Of a DNA stretch of 64,000 nt, positions 45,578 to 54,419 are shown in pieces. The notes under the pieces were generated by a model, which did not search any database, had not been told where the DNA came from, and saw only the letters and a list, made by a program, of their open reading frames with translations. The stretch is from Neisseria elongata subsp. elongata (GTDB taxonomy: Bacteria > Pseudomonadota > Gammaproteobacteria > Burkholderiales > Neisseriaceae), in NCBI RefSeq assembly GCF_900113545.1, contig NZ_FOPS01000009.1:27019-91018 (forward strand), in the 5' to 3' direction. Both the position numbers and the translations under genes were made by a program. Position 1 is the first letter of the stretch. Each line of letters opens with the position of its first letter.

Positions 45578-45844
45578 TACACCTACGAATGGGACGGCAT
45601 CCGCCACGGCCTATACCACCTCTACGGCCATCTGCACGACCGCATGGCCGCCGTCAAAGGACGCGCCCTCAATGTCGGCTGGGATATGCACGGCCGTTTC
45701 CTGACCGCACAAGATATTGACAGCTTCCTGCGCGACCTCCCTGCCATGCAGTATTTCGACGACAAGCAAAATGTTATCGTTGGCAACAGCACGGAAGATG
45801 CGGCTGCAAAAGTTCGGGCGAGATTGGCAGCATTGAACCAATGA
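45578..45844 (+). pseudogene. C-terminal fragment of a calcineurin-like phosphoesterase
   Basis: An open frame of about 88 codons enters from the IS481-like element and ends TGA at 45842-45844. It contains HGLYHLYGHLHDRM, with the GHxH metal-binding motif of calcineurin-like metallophosphoesterases, and LNVGWDMHGRFLTAQDI, the closing segment of that family. The catalytic N-terminal domain is absent, so this is a gene remnant cut by the IS. Confidence 0.6.
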
Positions 45845-45864
45845 GCTTTTATTTTAGAAATGAA

Positions 45865-45902
45865 TTTTCAGGTAGCCTAGAACTGTCCAGACTACCTGAA
45901 AA
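45865..45902. terminator. Hairpin terminator built from Eikenella-form DUS
   Basis: TTCAGGTAGCCT at 45867-45878 is the exact complement of AGGCTACCTGAA, the Eikenella dialect; the right arm AGACTACCTGAA has one mismatch. The stem TTTTCAGGTAG/CTACCTGAAAA follows the phosphoesterase fragment by 20 bases. Confidence 0.75.
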
Positions 45903-45948
45903 TAGCCAGTATAACAAAAGGACGGGTTTTCAATCCGTCCTTTCCGCA

Positions 45949-46194
45949 TCAGCAATACCGCCAAGTGTCCCGCATAAAATGAATGATCTCGTTTAACGGC
46001 ACAGGCGAAAGCGTAAACTGCTTGCCCCCTTCCTGCTGCTCCACTTCCAAAATCAACATACAGCCTTCCGACAACTTGCTCTGTCCGTCAAATTCCAATT
46101 CCCGGACCTTGACCGACCGGGTGATGCCGTTGTCTGCCAAGTTTTGCTGGTATGCCTCTCCCTGATATTCATTAAAAATGGGAGAGAAGGTCAG
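45949..46194 (-). pseudogene. 5'-truncated fragment of an unrecognised gene
   Basis: About 81 codons are open with no ATG start; the visible sequence includes YQGEAYQQNLADNG and FTLSPVPLNEIIHFMRDTWRYC. It is host-like in composition and lies between the phosphoesterase fragment and the AT-rich qat operon. The family is unknown. Confidence 0.4.
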
Positions 46195-46360
46195 TTAATC
46201 CATTACATCTTCCGCAATCTTAATAGAACCAAAATCGCGTTAGCTATCGCCAGATTTGTCATGTGTAATCAATAATCAGGAGTGCGTTTGTTTTTTAGGC
46301 TGTCATGTTGCCGCCGCTCAAACCTCAACCCGCCTTTTTTATTCATAAGAAATAAGAGGG

Positions 46361-47092
46361 TTATATATGTTTCGAAACTAAGCTAATCAGATTTTGTCTC
46401 AATATATTCTCAGCTTCTGAAATACTCATCCCCCAAATATCTGCCAATATTGCAATGGCAATATTGGCATTCCAGGGTAGTAAAGCTTGTGTTTTGAAAT
46501 TCCCCAAAGGTCCATCAGTTTCAACCAATATTTTTTCTATTGGCATGAGTTGAACCAATTCATAACCCTTTTTACTACTTAACATTGCAGGTCCTACAGA
46601 AAAATAGCAGCCTATTTCAACCGCTCGTTTTAGCTGTTGTTTTGTGCCTGAAAACCAATGAAGGATTGGTAAATTACCATTTACTTGAATTAATTCATCT
46701 AGTACAGTATTTGCACTCATTCTAGAATGTATGCTCAATATTTTTCCTCCAGATTTTGCTGAGCTTCTTAAAATATGGCGAAAAACCTTTAATTGGGTTT
46801 CCCAATGTGTTTTAAACTCTTTTCCGCCATCCAGCCCAATTTCACCCACATAGCGAGTTTGGTTTAATAATGCATCAAACAAGTCCAACTCCTGCCAACG
46901 TTCGTGAGCCAGTTGCGGATGCAATCCCAAGGCGGTACGAATACGAGGACAATCTTTTGCTAATGAACTTGTTCCATACCACGCTTTGGGTGTGGTTGTA
47001 ACAGATAAAACATAAATATTTTCATCTTTACATCGTTTTGCAACGTATTGTGGATTAGTATATAAATCCAAATGGCAATGCATATCCATCAT
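46361..47092 (-). CDS. qatD: QatD, TatD-like nuclease of the Qat defence system
   Basis: A 243-aa TatD-family metal-dependent hydrolase. The N-terminal metal motif is MDMHCHLDLY (HxHxD), with ALGLHPQLAHE, GEIGLDGGKEF (Glu ligand), ILSIHSRM, LHWFSG and VETDGPLG following in order. It overlaps the qatC stop (ATGATGA) and is the last gene of the operon. In Qat systems QatD is needed for protection against phage; its exact substrate is not established. Confidence 0.9.
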   Translation of the reverse strand: MMDMHCHLDLYTNPQYVAKRCKDENIYVLSVTTTPKAWYGTSSLAKDCPRIRTALGLHPQLAHERWQELDLFDALLNQTRYVGEIGLDGGKEFKTHWETQLKVFRHILRSSAKSGGKILSIHSRMSANTVLDELIQVNGNLPILHWFSGTKQQLKRAVEIGCYFSVGPAMLSSKKGYELVQLMPIEKILVETDGPLGNFKTQALLPWNANIAIAILADIWGMSISEAENILRQNLISLVSKHI

Positions 47093-48405
47093 AATATTTG
47101 GTTCACTATTAAAAGTTGCTCCACTTCATCCAGTCCGCTCCTAAAAACATTTGCAAACTGATTTAGTTGTTGAGTGGGTAGTGGACCACTTTGTGAAACC
47201 CATTGATTGATGTTGCGATGACTTTTTTGACGAATAGCACTTATTAAAGCAAATAAATCATCTCTTCTGTCCTGATTTGTTAAAATTTGCCGAATATCAT
47301 TAAATTCATATTGGGCATCATTGGTAATACCAGCATAATGCAATGACGCTCTACGAATCAGGCATGGAACACAAACCCCGCATTGTTGATTTTTGCGTTT
47401 CCAATGGCTACACGAAACAGTATCAGGGATAATTTGCTGTAATAATGGTAAATTTTCGCATTCTGCTATCATTTGCCCTTTGGTTTTAAACTGATAAGGA
47501 TTTCTTAAAGTGAAAGGAATATTGACCGCAGTGAACAATCTTTGTATTTCTTGGATAAAATAAGGGTGGGTGGTACGGGTACTTAAAGTACCTACTCTGC
47601 GTACTGTTAAAGGTGCATTGATTGAAATTACTCCATTTTCAGGTACAAAAACATCAATTTCTTCTTGCACAAATTCCTGTAATGCATAAGCTGATATAAT
47701 TGCAAATGCTAAGAAATTCAAACTTCTGGTTCGCATTGTGATTTCAGTAGCCCTACCATTATTTAAATGGGGCTGTGCAATCGCATTAAATTGAGAAAAT
47801 TGATTGATATAACCATTTTGGTTAAGTTGCTGAATAATGGCTTGCTGACGTGATTTATCACCTTTATAGGAATGACTAACCAAAACAGGTGAATGCCCCT
47901 GTTCCAATAAATCAATTGCTCCAATCGATGAATCCAAACCACCTGAAAATAAACAAACACAGTCTTTATTTCTTAAATCTACTAACTTGGTTCTACCATT
48001 TTGTGAATAGGGTTGTGGAGGATTCTGTCCGTTTTCTTGAAAATCAAATTGCCAAATATCACCACTTAAAAAGTGTAAAATGTGTTCTAAATGAACTTTG
48101 TTTGCTTGCCAAATAGCTGGCTGGCACAATGGTAAAGTAATAGAAAAGGAACGGCACCAGCCATTTGCGGTATCTTTTCGCAAAACAAAAGTATCTGCCG
48201 CCGTTACTGCCATAGCAATGGTTAGAAAATCCATTACTTGGTTATTAAGTCTAATGCCTAATCTTCTCACCCTATCTAAAACCATATTACCGATATGGGC
48301 AATTTGTAGATTTTTATTACCCATTCCATACAAATGAACAGGTATTGTTCCATTTTGTAGGTTATTTAATTGATTGATGTCGTGGTGAAAAAACAATTGA
48401 GTCAT
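47089..48405 (-). CDS. qatC: QatC, QueC-like protein of the Qat defence system
   Basis: 438 aa from the ATG at 48403-48405, which overlaps the qatB stop (TGATG) and has GGGAG upstream; a longer frame adds eight residues. It has the PP-loop CLFSGGLDSSIGAIDLLE (about residue 170) and a C-terminal zinc site CSHWKRKNQQCGVCVPC, both as in QueC 7-cyano-7-deazaguanine synthase. An extra N-terminal region distinguishes QatC. A nucleobase- or peptide-modifying activity is likely. Confidence 0.92.
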   Translation of the reverse strand: MTQLFFHHDINQLNNLQNGTIPVHLYGMGNKNLQIAHIGNMVLDRVRRLGIRLNNQVMDFLTIAMAVTAADTFVLRKDTANGWCRSFSITLPLCQPAIWQANKVHLEHILHFLSGDIWQFDFQENGQNPPQPYSQNGRTKLVDLRNKDCVCLFSGGLDSSIGAIDLLEQGHSPVLVSHSYKGDKSRQQAIIQQLNQNGYINQFSQFNAIAQPHLNNGRATEITMRTRSLNFLAFAIISAYALQEFVQEEIDVFVPENGVISINAPLTVRRVGTLSTRTTHPYFIQEIQRLFTAVNIPFTLRNPYQFKTKGQMIAECENLPLLQQIIPDTVSCSHWKRKNQQCGVCVPCLIRRASLHYAGITNDAQYEFNDIRQILTNQDRRDDLFALISAIRQKSHRNINQWVSQSGPLPTQQLNQFANVFRSGLDEVEQLLIVNQIL

Positions 48406-49145
48406 CAATACTTCTCCCACTCTTCCCAAATTTCCAAAATAGCTTGATTTTGAATGTCTTGCATTTGTTCAATTGTTAACTGACAAACATCATCCGTAAA
48501 TTTAGGGGCAAGATTAATATCTACTACTTCACGAATGAGTTGCCGTAAATCATTTTCTGCTCTGGCAATTTGCACAGGATCATCGCCTTTCTTCCAAGCC
48601 TTGCCAGCATCGTGTGCAATTTGCAGAAAAATACTTTCGGTTAAATAACAAACCATCATTCTACCAATGACTTCAGTGGTAATGCTATTTTCATCAAAAG
48701 TTGTCATTCCTTCCAATGCTTCTGATAAAGCAATATTCATTGCAGAACGAATTTTGTCTGAATCACCGTGATGACCAGCCAAAAGTTCGATAATTTGGTT
48801 GATAACTTGCTCACAAGGCTGACCATTTAAACTATGTAAATTAACCGAATATTGTTGCTGCCGGCCGCCTGAAAAAATACCAAATAAATCCGAACCTGCT
48901 TGGGTAATTTTCCCCAATTTTTGGACGGCTGTATGCTTACTACCACTGGCTTTTCGTGCATAATGACCAAGTGCTTTACGTACATCACCACGTCCACCGC
49001 CTCGTACAGCCCTACCGATTGCTTGACGCAATCCCCTTAATCTCTGTGGGTCTGGTGTTTGAGTCGTTGCTTGGTTGTCATCAACCCAAGCCGGTAACAA
49101 AGGTGAACGACCATTTGGCCCCACGCTAGATTGTGAAGTACCCAT
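48405..49145 (-). CDS. qatB: QatB, uncharacterised subunit of the Qat defence system
   Basis: A 246-aa protein with the hallmark start MGTSQSSVGPNGRSPLLPAW, then a basic Gly-rich stretch (RAVRGGGRGDVRKALGHYARK) and a helical C-terminal half. The unusual conserved N-terminus suggests a modified or processed tail, fitting an idea that the QueC-like enzyme acts on QatB. Three bases separate it from qatA. It contains GGCCGCCTGAA, one base away from a DUS. Confidence 0.9.
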   Translation of the reverse strand: MGTSQSSVGPNGRSPLLPAWVDDNQATTQTPDPQRLRGLRQAIGRAVRGGGRGDVRKALGHYARKASGSKHTAVQKLGKITQAGSDLFGIFSGGRQQQYSVNLHSLNGQPCEQVINQIIELLAGHHGDSDKIRSAMNIALSEALEGMTTFDENSITTEVIGRMMVCYLTESIFLQIAHDAGKAWKKGDDPVQIARAENDLRQLIREVVDINLAPKFTDDVCQLTIEQMQDIQNQAILEIWEEWEKY

Positions 49146-49148
49146 TGC

Positions 49149-50915
49149 TTACTCCTGATACCAAGTTTCTCTTTTTAATCTTGTATTAAACCACGGCTGA
49201 TTAACACCTTTATTTCTCAATTCAGCAATAAAGCGAGTTAAAATTTTTGCACCGTCTTCTGAATTTGCCGCTAGCAAACAAGCCCCTATAAAACCATCTG
49301 GGCTTTCATCCCAATTATCCAGTTTTCTTAATTGTTCAATCAATGCTTCCATAACGGAGATTTGTTCATCAATTGTTAATCCCTGAATAGCGGTTTGAGT
49401 ATTTTGTGAGCCTGTTTTTGATTTAGTTACAAGTAAAATACTTAAAACATCTTGGGCTTTTTGAGAAAGTTGAGCAGTGTAAGTATTTAGCAGAATGGTT
49501 TCTCTAGATAAATAAATCGCAGCCCGCAAATCAACATTAGATAATTTGGGCTCTAATTTTACCCATTCTGTGATAAATGTTTGAATGGATTTATTTTCAG
49601 AGAGCTTTGATAGATTCTGCTCATTGTTATTTTCCAGTTCTTTTAATAATTCAGGTTTACCTTCTCCTTCATTAACAAGCTGATAAAATTTTGTTACTAC
49701 ATCAGAATCCACGCATCGCTCAAAAATAACTAGTTTGGTAATAATTGCTTCATCTAACGGCATTTGACGCTTGTCTGCGATTTTGGTACGCATCTTAATG
49801 GTATTTAAAATGCGTTTTACAATTCTGGGATTACCGTAAACATTAGGTGAATTTGCTAATAAGGGAGCTATTCTGTTTGCTCGTTCAAAATCTGACAAGA
49901 GAACTTTATTATGTTGCTCTTCAATAGTTTTGGTCACATCTTCTGGATTTAAAGATTGACTTTTCCAAGATTGTTGCAAATGAGTTTCTAAAAATTGGCG
50001 TAAGCTTGCTAATTTTGCGGTTGGTATTTTTTGATGAATGGCGTACAGCATATATAAATATGCACGAATTTCAAGCACACCTGCTTTGGGTACACGAATA
50101 GGAATCTGAATGAGCTTATCCAAATAATCAATTTGATGACGATACGACAAATCTTTGTAATGTTCGGCAACTGAATGGCGAATCATCTCCTCGTCAGCTG
50201 CGATAATGAATGCCGTCCGATTTAAAAACAAAAATAAACGAATCGCCTCCAATGTCTGAATAGCATTAGCAGGCAGACAACGGTCCAGATTATCAATTAT
50301 AATAACCAGCTTTTTACCTAAATCCTGCAATATTTCGCCATATTCTTTTCTAAACTCATCGATTTGTTGTGGTGGTGTTTGTTTCTCTTTTGGCTTGATA
50401 AGATTTTTCCCTGAATCAACAAGATTTTTCCCTACTTCTACAATTTGCTTACTTTCTGTTTCATTTTGAACACCATCCAATGATTCTTTTGCTGTTTCAA
50501 ATGTTTTGGAAATTAAGCCAAAAGTTGGCACTCCTGCAGCCAACGCAGCTCCTTCGGCCATTAAACCAAGCAAACGCAAACCATTAATTCTTACAAATAA
50601 GTTTTTGGATTTTTGCAAGATGGTTTCTTCATCTTTGGCGGCCTGAATCAAATGGCTTGCAATAGTTTCCAAAAGCGCCGCTCTGGCATCATCAAATCCC
50701 TGATAGAGCCAAGCATCAAATTTAATTATAATCCACTCATCAGGTTTGATTTGTTGCTCAATTAAATTTAATAGAGAAGATTTACCTGCACCCCAATTAC
50801 CAAAAACACCTATTGAAACGGGAAGCATAGCTTCAGTTTCTAAGATTTCAGTAACAATTTGGGATACTTCACCAAAATTGAGATAGTCTTCTTTAGATTC
50901 AGTATCTGACCACAT
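49149..50915 (-). CDS. qatA: QatA, KAP-type ATPase of the Qat defence system
   Basis: A 588-aa KAP-family P-loop NTPase. Walker A is FGNWGAGKSSLLNLIEQQ (about residue 42). A helical, partly hydrophobic region (LRLLGLMAEGAALAAGVPTFGLI) lies near 112-135, as in membrane-associated KAP proteins. Walker B is LVIIIDNLDRCLPANAIQTLEAIRLFLFL, near 208. It is the first gene of qatABCD and is AT-rich with codon use unlike the host core genes, indicating import. Confidence 0.92.
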   Translation of the reverse strand: MWSDTESKEDYLNFGEVSQIVTEILETEAMLPVSIGVFGNWGAGKSSLLNLIEQQIKPDEWIIIKFDAWLYQGFDDARAALLETIASHLIQAAKDEETILQKSKNLFVRINGLRLLGLMAEGAALAAGVPTFGLISKTFETAKESLDGVQNETESKQIVEVGKNLVDSGKNLIKPKEKQTPPQQIDEFRKEYGEILQDLGKKLVIIIDNLDRCLPANAIQTLEAIRLFLFLNRTAFIIAADEEMIRHSVAEHYKDLSYRHQIDYLDKLIQIPIRVPKAGVLEIRAYLYMLYAIHQKIPTAKLASLRQFLETHLQQSWKSQSLNPEDVTKTIEEQHNKVLLSDFERANRIAPLLANSPNVYGNPRIVKRILNTIKMRTKIADKRQMPLDEAIITKLVIFERCVDSDVVTKFYQLVNEGEGKPELLKELENNNEQNLSKLSENKSIQTFITEWVKLEPKLSNVDLRAAIYLSRETILLNTYTAQLSQKAQDVLSILLVTKSKTGSQNTQTAIQGLTIDEQISVMEALIEQLRKLDNWDESPDGFIGACLLAANSEDGAKILTRFIAELRNKGVNQPWFNTRLKRETWYQE

Positions 50916-51306
50916 TTAATTACCCTCATTTATAAAATATAATTTTTTACGTTTTACATATTTTTAACAAATATTTAAATATTTTTATAATGATAAATAT
51001 ATGGAAAGTATCAAGATTGGTAGATGAGTTATCGAAATTAAAAGATAGTAAGAAAAGGGATGGAAGTGGAATAAAACAGATAAACAGATTAAACTACTAT
51101 AATCAATAAGCGTAAAAAAACAGTATACTCAAATTTAGCAATGCCTCTTATCTTACTAGAGTTAAACGTGATAATTTCTACTATAACCTACCAGCTTTTC
51201 CTTCTTTCAATGATTTTATGGATAAACATTGTCAACTTGGTATCTCATAGCAAGCATATTGTGTAAAAATAAAAACTGAAATCTAATCTTTTCATACTTT
51301 ATTTTT
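50916..51306 (-). promoter_or_regulatory. AT-rich promoter region of the qat operon
   Basis: 391 very AT-rich bases between qatA and the second IS1016-like copy. On the minus strand GAGGGTAATTAAATG gives the qatA ribosome site, and TATTTTATA about 15 bases earlier is a possible -10. No gene was recognised in the rest. Confidence 0.45.
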
Positions 51307-52019
51307 AGGGCTGACGTAGATTAGCCCTAAATTCCACACCACTCCCGCAGGATTTTTAGCTGCTGAGACGGTGTGCCGAAGTTAAACCGAAATTCGCATT
51401 CTTTCAAGAACAGCGGGAAGGATTTGTGATCGATTCCGTTGTATTTTCGCAAGACGCGTTTTACCCGATTCCAAAAATTCTCAATGCCGTTAATGTGGTT
51501 CTGACGGTCTGCAAATTCCTTGGAATGGTTGATGCGGTGATGGGTAAAACCACTCACGTCCAACTTGTCGTAGCTGCTCAGACTATCGGTATAAACAATA
51601 CTGTCCGGCATGATTTTCTTTTTGATGACAGGGAGTAACGTTTCAGACTTAGCATTATCTACGACAACGGTATAGACCCGTCCGTTGCGTTTCAGAATGC
51701 CAAAGACAACCACTTTTCCTGCCGCGCCGTGACCACGTCTGCCTTTACGCCGTCCGCCAAAATAGCTTTCGTCCAACTCGACAGGGCCCTCAAAAACCTC
51801 ATCGGCAACCAAGGCCAGATAATGGCTGATAACCATACGAATTTTGCGGTAGAACAGAATAGCGGAGTTGGGCTGAATGCCCAAAATATCGGCAGCGGAA
51901 CAGGCGGTAACTTGGAGTACAAAAAATTCAAGTAGTTTCTTTTGAACTCTCTTGCTTAATTTACAATTGGTTATCTGCATTTTCGTAGCCTAGCATAACT
52001 GCCAATCTACGTCAGCCCC
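51307..52019 (-). mobile_element. IS1016-like (IS1595 family) element, intact copy 2
   Basis: 713 bp with inverted ends AGGGCTGACGTAGATTAG (left) and GGGGCTGACGTAGATTGG (right, minus strand). It carries one intact transposase. No matching target duplication is visible (TTATTTTT against TTAATTTA), which suggests the flanks were changed by recombination after insertion. It ends exactly in the Rhs core, whose stop codon it supplies. Confidence 0.85.
51327..51980 (-). CDS. IS1595-family transposase (IS1016-like), intact
   Basis: 217 aa. An N-terminal zinc-ribbon-like/HTH part (LSKRVQKKLLEFFVLQVTACSAADILGIQPNSA) is followed by the DDE-type core: PVELDESYFGGRRKGRRGHGAAGKV, IVYTDSLSSYDKLD, HHRINHSKEF and HINGIENFWNRVKR. 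It is the probable source of activity for the frameshifted copy at 43913. The two copies are in opposite orientation. Confidence 0.93.
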   Translation of the reverse strand: MQITNCKLSKRVQKKLLEFFVLQVTACSAADILGIQPNSAILFYRKIRMVISHYLALVADEVFEGPVELDESYFGGRRKGRRGHGAAGKVVVFGILKRNGRVYTVVVDNAKSETLLPVIKKKIMPDSIVYTDSLSSYDKLDVSGFTHHRINHSKEFADRQNHINGIENFWNRVKRVLRKYNGIDHKSFPLFLKECEFRFNFGTPSQQLKILREWCGI

Positions 52020-53490
52020 TTAATTTAATCGGATCCTGATTCACAAACCGCCCCGCCTCAGGCTCGTAATACCGCATCAGGTTGTAGTGCAGCCCGGTCT
52101 CTTCATCGTAATACTGGTTTTGCAATCTGAACGGCTGATGCGCATCCTTATAAACCCGCCCGTCCTTTTTCAGACGGCCCCAGGCGGTGTATTCGCCGTA
52201 CCATAAGAGATTGCCGTGGATGTCGGTCATCTCGCGCGGTATGCCGATTTGGTCGTTGTGGAAATAGGCGAGGTATTGTTTGCCGTCTTTGGCGTTGTCA
52301 AAGACTTGCGCCAGCGGTTCGTAGCTGCCTTTGTAGGTGTACTCCTGCAATAGGCGGCTGCCGTCCCAGACGAAGTGGGTGCGTTTCGGGTCGGTGCTCG
52401 TCTAGGCGAGTTTGTCTTGGCGTTCTTTAGAGAGGCGTCGTCCGAACGGGTCGTAGGCGTATGTCCAGATCTCGGTATTGCCTGCTGGCTTTTTGATTTC
52501 GGCGCGGACGAGCTGGTTTTCTAGGTCGTATTGGTAATACTGGTTTTCGCCATTAGGCAGCTGGCGGTAGATCAGGTTGCCCTGTGCGTCGTAGGTGTAT
52601 TCGATGCCGTTGTATTCTTTGAGGCGGTTGCCGCTGATAAGGTTGGGGTTGGCAGGCGATTTCAGACGACCTTGAGTTTGGGGGCCGTCTGAAATCGGGG
52701 CGGTCGTTTTGCCCTCTCCCACGGGAGAGGGAGTAGATGTCGGGATGTCGAGGATGTTGTGGGCGGGGTCAAAGGCGAAGGTTTCGCTGCGGCCGGTTTG
52801 GCTGTTTCGGGCTTCCTGAATGCGTCCGATTTTGTCGTAAACGTAATGGAGGACGCCGCTTCTTTGGTCGGCGCTTTGAATCAGGTTGCCGGCTTTGTCG
52901 TAGGCATAGCGGCGGTTGACGGCGCCGCCGGCTAACGGGTTTTGTTTGCCGCGGGGTGTTTGCGTGCCGCTCCAAACGGTACGCTGGCTTTTCAGACGAC
53001 CCATGGGGTCGTAGTCGTACAGGCTGCTGATGCTGCCCTGTATCCTTTGGATTTCGCGGTGCAGTTTGTCGCGTTCGATGTCGGTTATGACTTCGCCGTC
53101 GAGGCTGATTTGGTGCAGGTGGCCGCTGCCGTAGTAGAGGTAATCGATATGGCGGCCGTCGGGCAGGATGGTGCGGATGCGGTTGCCCAGCGGGTCGTAT
53201 CGGTAGCCTACGGTGGCGCTTTGGCCGTTGTGGACGGTGGTTTCGCCGATGAGGCGGTCGAGTTCGTCGTAGGCGAGTTCGACGCTGCTGTGTCGGTTGC
53301 GGGCTTTGGTCAGGTTGCCGGTAACGGGGTCGTAGTCGAAACGGGTGCGGCTGATGCCTTCGTCTTTGCTTTGTCCGTTGCGGCCGGAGACTTTGCGGCT
53401 TTGTTTTTCGATCAGTTGGCCGAGGATGTTGCGTTTGAACCGGTGGATGTGCCACGTTTCGGGACGGTCTTTCAGACGGCCTTTAGTCTG
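52012..53490 (-). pseudogene. Rhs core fragment cut by IS1016 and an amber codon
   Basis: About 490 codons of YD-repeat core can be read in one frame: RFDYDPVTGNLTKARNRHSS, LPDGRHIDYLYYGSGHLHQISLDGEV, ENQLVRAEIKKPAG and finally TGLHYNLMRYYEPEAGRFVNQDP, the end of the Rhs core. A TAG (52402-52404) splits the frame. The core ends ...DPIKL, and IS1016 supplies the next bases and stop, so no toxin tip remains. The N-terminus is missing; at 53490 it abuts an oppositely oriented toxin-tip cassette. Mucosa-form DUS lie at 52661-52672. Confidence 0.85.
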
Positions 53491-53915
53491 GAAGAGTAGC
53501 GATAAGTCTCTTATCTAAAGTAGGAAAGATAGGATATAAAGCTGCTAAACAATGTGTTGGAAAATGCAAAAACTTAGGTAAACCTAAATCCCCTGATAAA
53601 CTCTTAAAAAATGGTAAAGTAGATCATAAGGATATTCAGGCATGGGCTAAGAAACAAAATTTGCAAAATCAATGGAAATCAGACCCTCAAAAATTCCCTA
53701 AAGGTGGATTTAAATATAATGATGGTACTTATTCCGTTCATGGGCATGGTGCAAATCCCGCAGCACAGGTGAAATTTCCCACATCCAATGCTGCTCAAGG
53801 ACCAACCGTCAGAATTACAGGACCCAAAGGATCATTGAGAACTGATGGTACATGGGGACCATTTAAATCTGACCCTAATGGAGCTCATATACCTTTAAAA
53901 AATTCACCATACTAA
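53490..53915 (+). CDS. Orphan Rhs/Maf-type toxin tip
   Basis: About 141 codons are open with no ribosome site at the first ATG (53661), so it is probably a detached C-terminal cassette. It begins GRVAISLLSKVGKIGYKAAKQCVGKCKNLGKPKSPDK, a Lys-rich linker like those joining Rhs cores to toxin domains. The body is GGFKYNDGTYSVHGHGANPAAQVKF followed by AAQGPTVRITG; the His-rich YSVHGHG could be catalytic. The exact toxin family is not recognised. An immunity-like gene follows 12 bases later. Confidence 0.6.
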   Translation, partial: GRVAISLLSKVGKIGYKAAKQCVGKCKNLGKPKSPDKLLKNGKVDHKDIQAWAKKQNLQNQWKSDPQKFPKGGFKYNDGTYSVHGHGANPAAQVKFPTSNAAQGPTVRITGPKGSLRTDGTWGPFKSDPNGAHIPLKNSPY

Positions 53916-53927
53916 CTAGGAAGTCAT

Positions 53928-54251
53928 ATGAATTCTATTTTCAAACTAAATGAGAAATTAGAAAACTTACCTTCTATTTTAAGTATTGAAGATGAGTTAT
54001 TTTTTATTAAAAGATTACAAAAGTTACCTATTGATGAAATTATAAAAAATAAAGAAATATTTAAAAGAATTATCTCAACTATCCAAGACTCCCATCAAGA
54101 CAATGGGATATTTGAAATAACGGATGAGAACATCAATATTTTCTTTGAATTTGTTATCTGGATTAGAAATTTAAAAAAACTATATAACCTTGATTTTGAA
54201 AAATATATAGATGGGTTAGATACAAATTTTGATGGTTCTCAACAAATTTGA
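53928..54251 (+). CDS. Probable cognate immunity protein, 107 aa
   Basis: It starts 12 bases after the toxin-tip stop with AGGAAGTCATATG upstream. The protein is acidic and helical (MNSIFKLNEKLENLPSILSIEDELFF, IIKNKEIFKRIISTIQ), strongly AT-rich in DNA, as are many Rhs/CDI immunity genes. No named family is recognised; the assignment rests on position and size. Confidence 0.6.
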   Translation: MNSIFKLNEKLENLPSILSIEDELFFIKRLQKLPIDEIIKNKEIFKRIISTIQDSHQDNGIFEITDENINIFFEFVIWIRNLKKLYNLDFEKYIDGLDTNFDGSQQI

Positions 54252-54344
54252 TCCTCAAATGAAAAAACTATACAGCAAGCCGTAACCCGCACATAGGGTT
54301 CATTCCTCAAGGCACACACGCGGTCTCTTGTTCAAATGACTTAT

Positions 54345-54377
54345 CAGTTCGTCTGAAAAAACTTTTCAGACGAACTG
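54345..54377. terminator. Hairpin with altered DUS core
   Basis: CAGTTCGTCTGAAAA and TTTTCAGACGAACTG form a stem of about 15 bp. AGTTCGTCTGAA is one base from the mucosa-form DUS. It ends the immunity gene transcript. Confidence 0.7.
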
Positions 54378-54419
54378 AGCAAGCAGTAGCTCGCATGAAA
54401 CCTCCAATCCCGACGTAGG

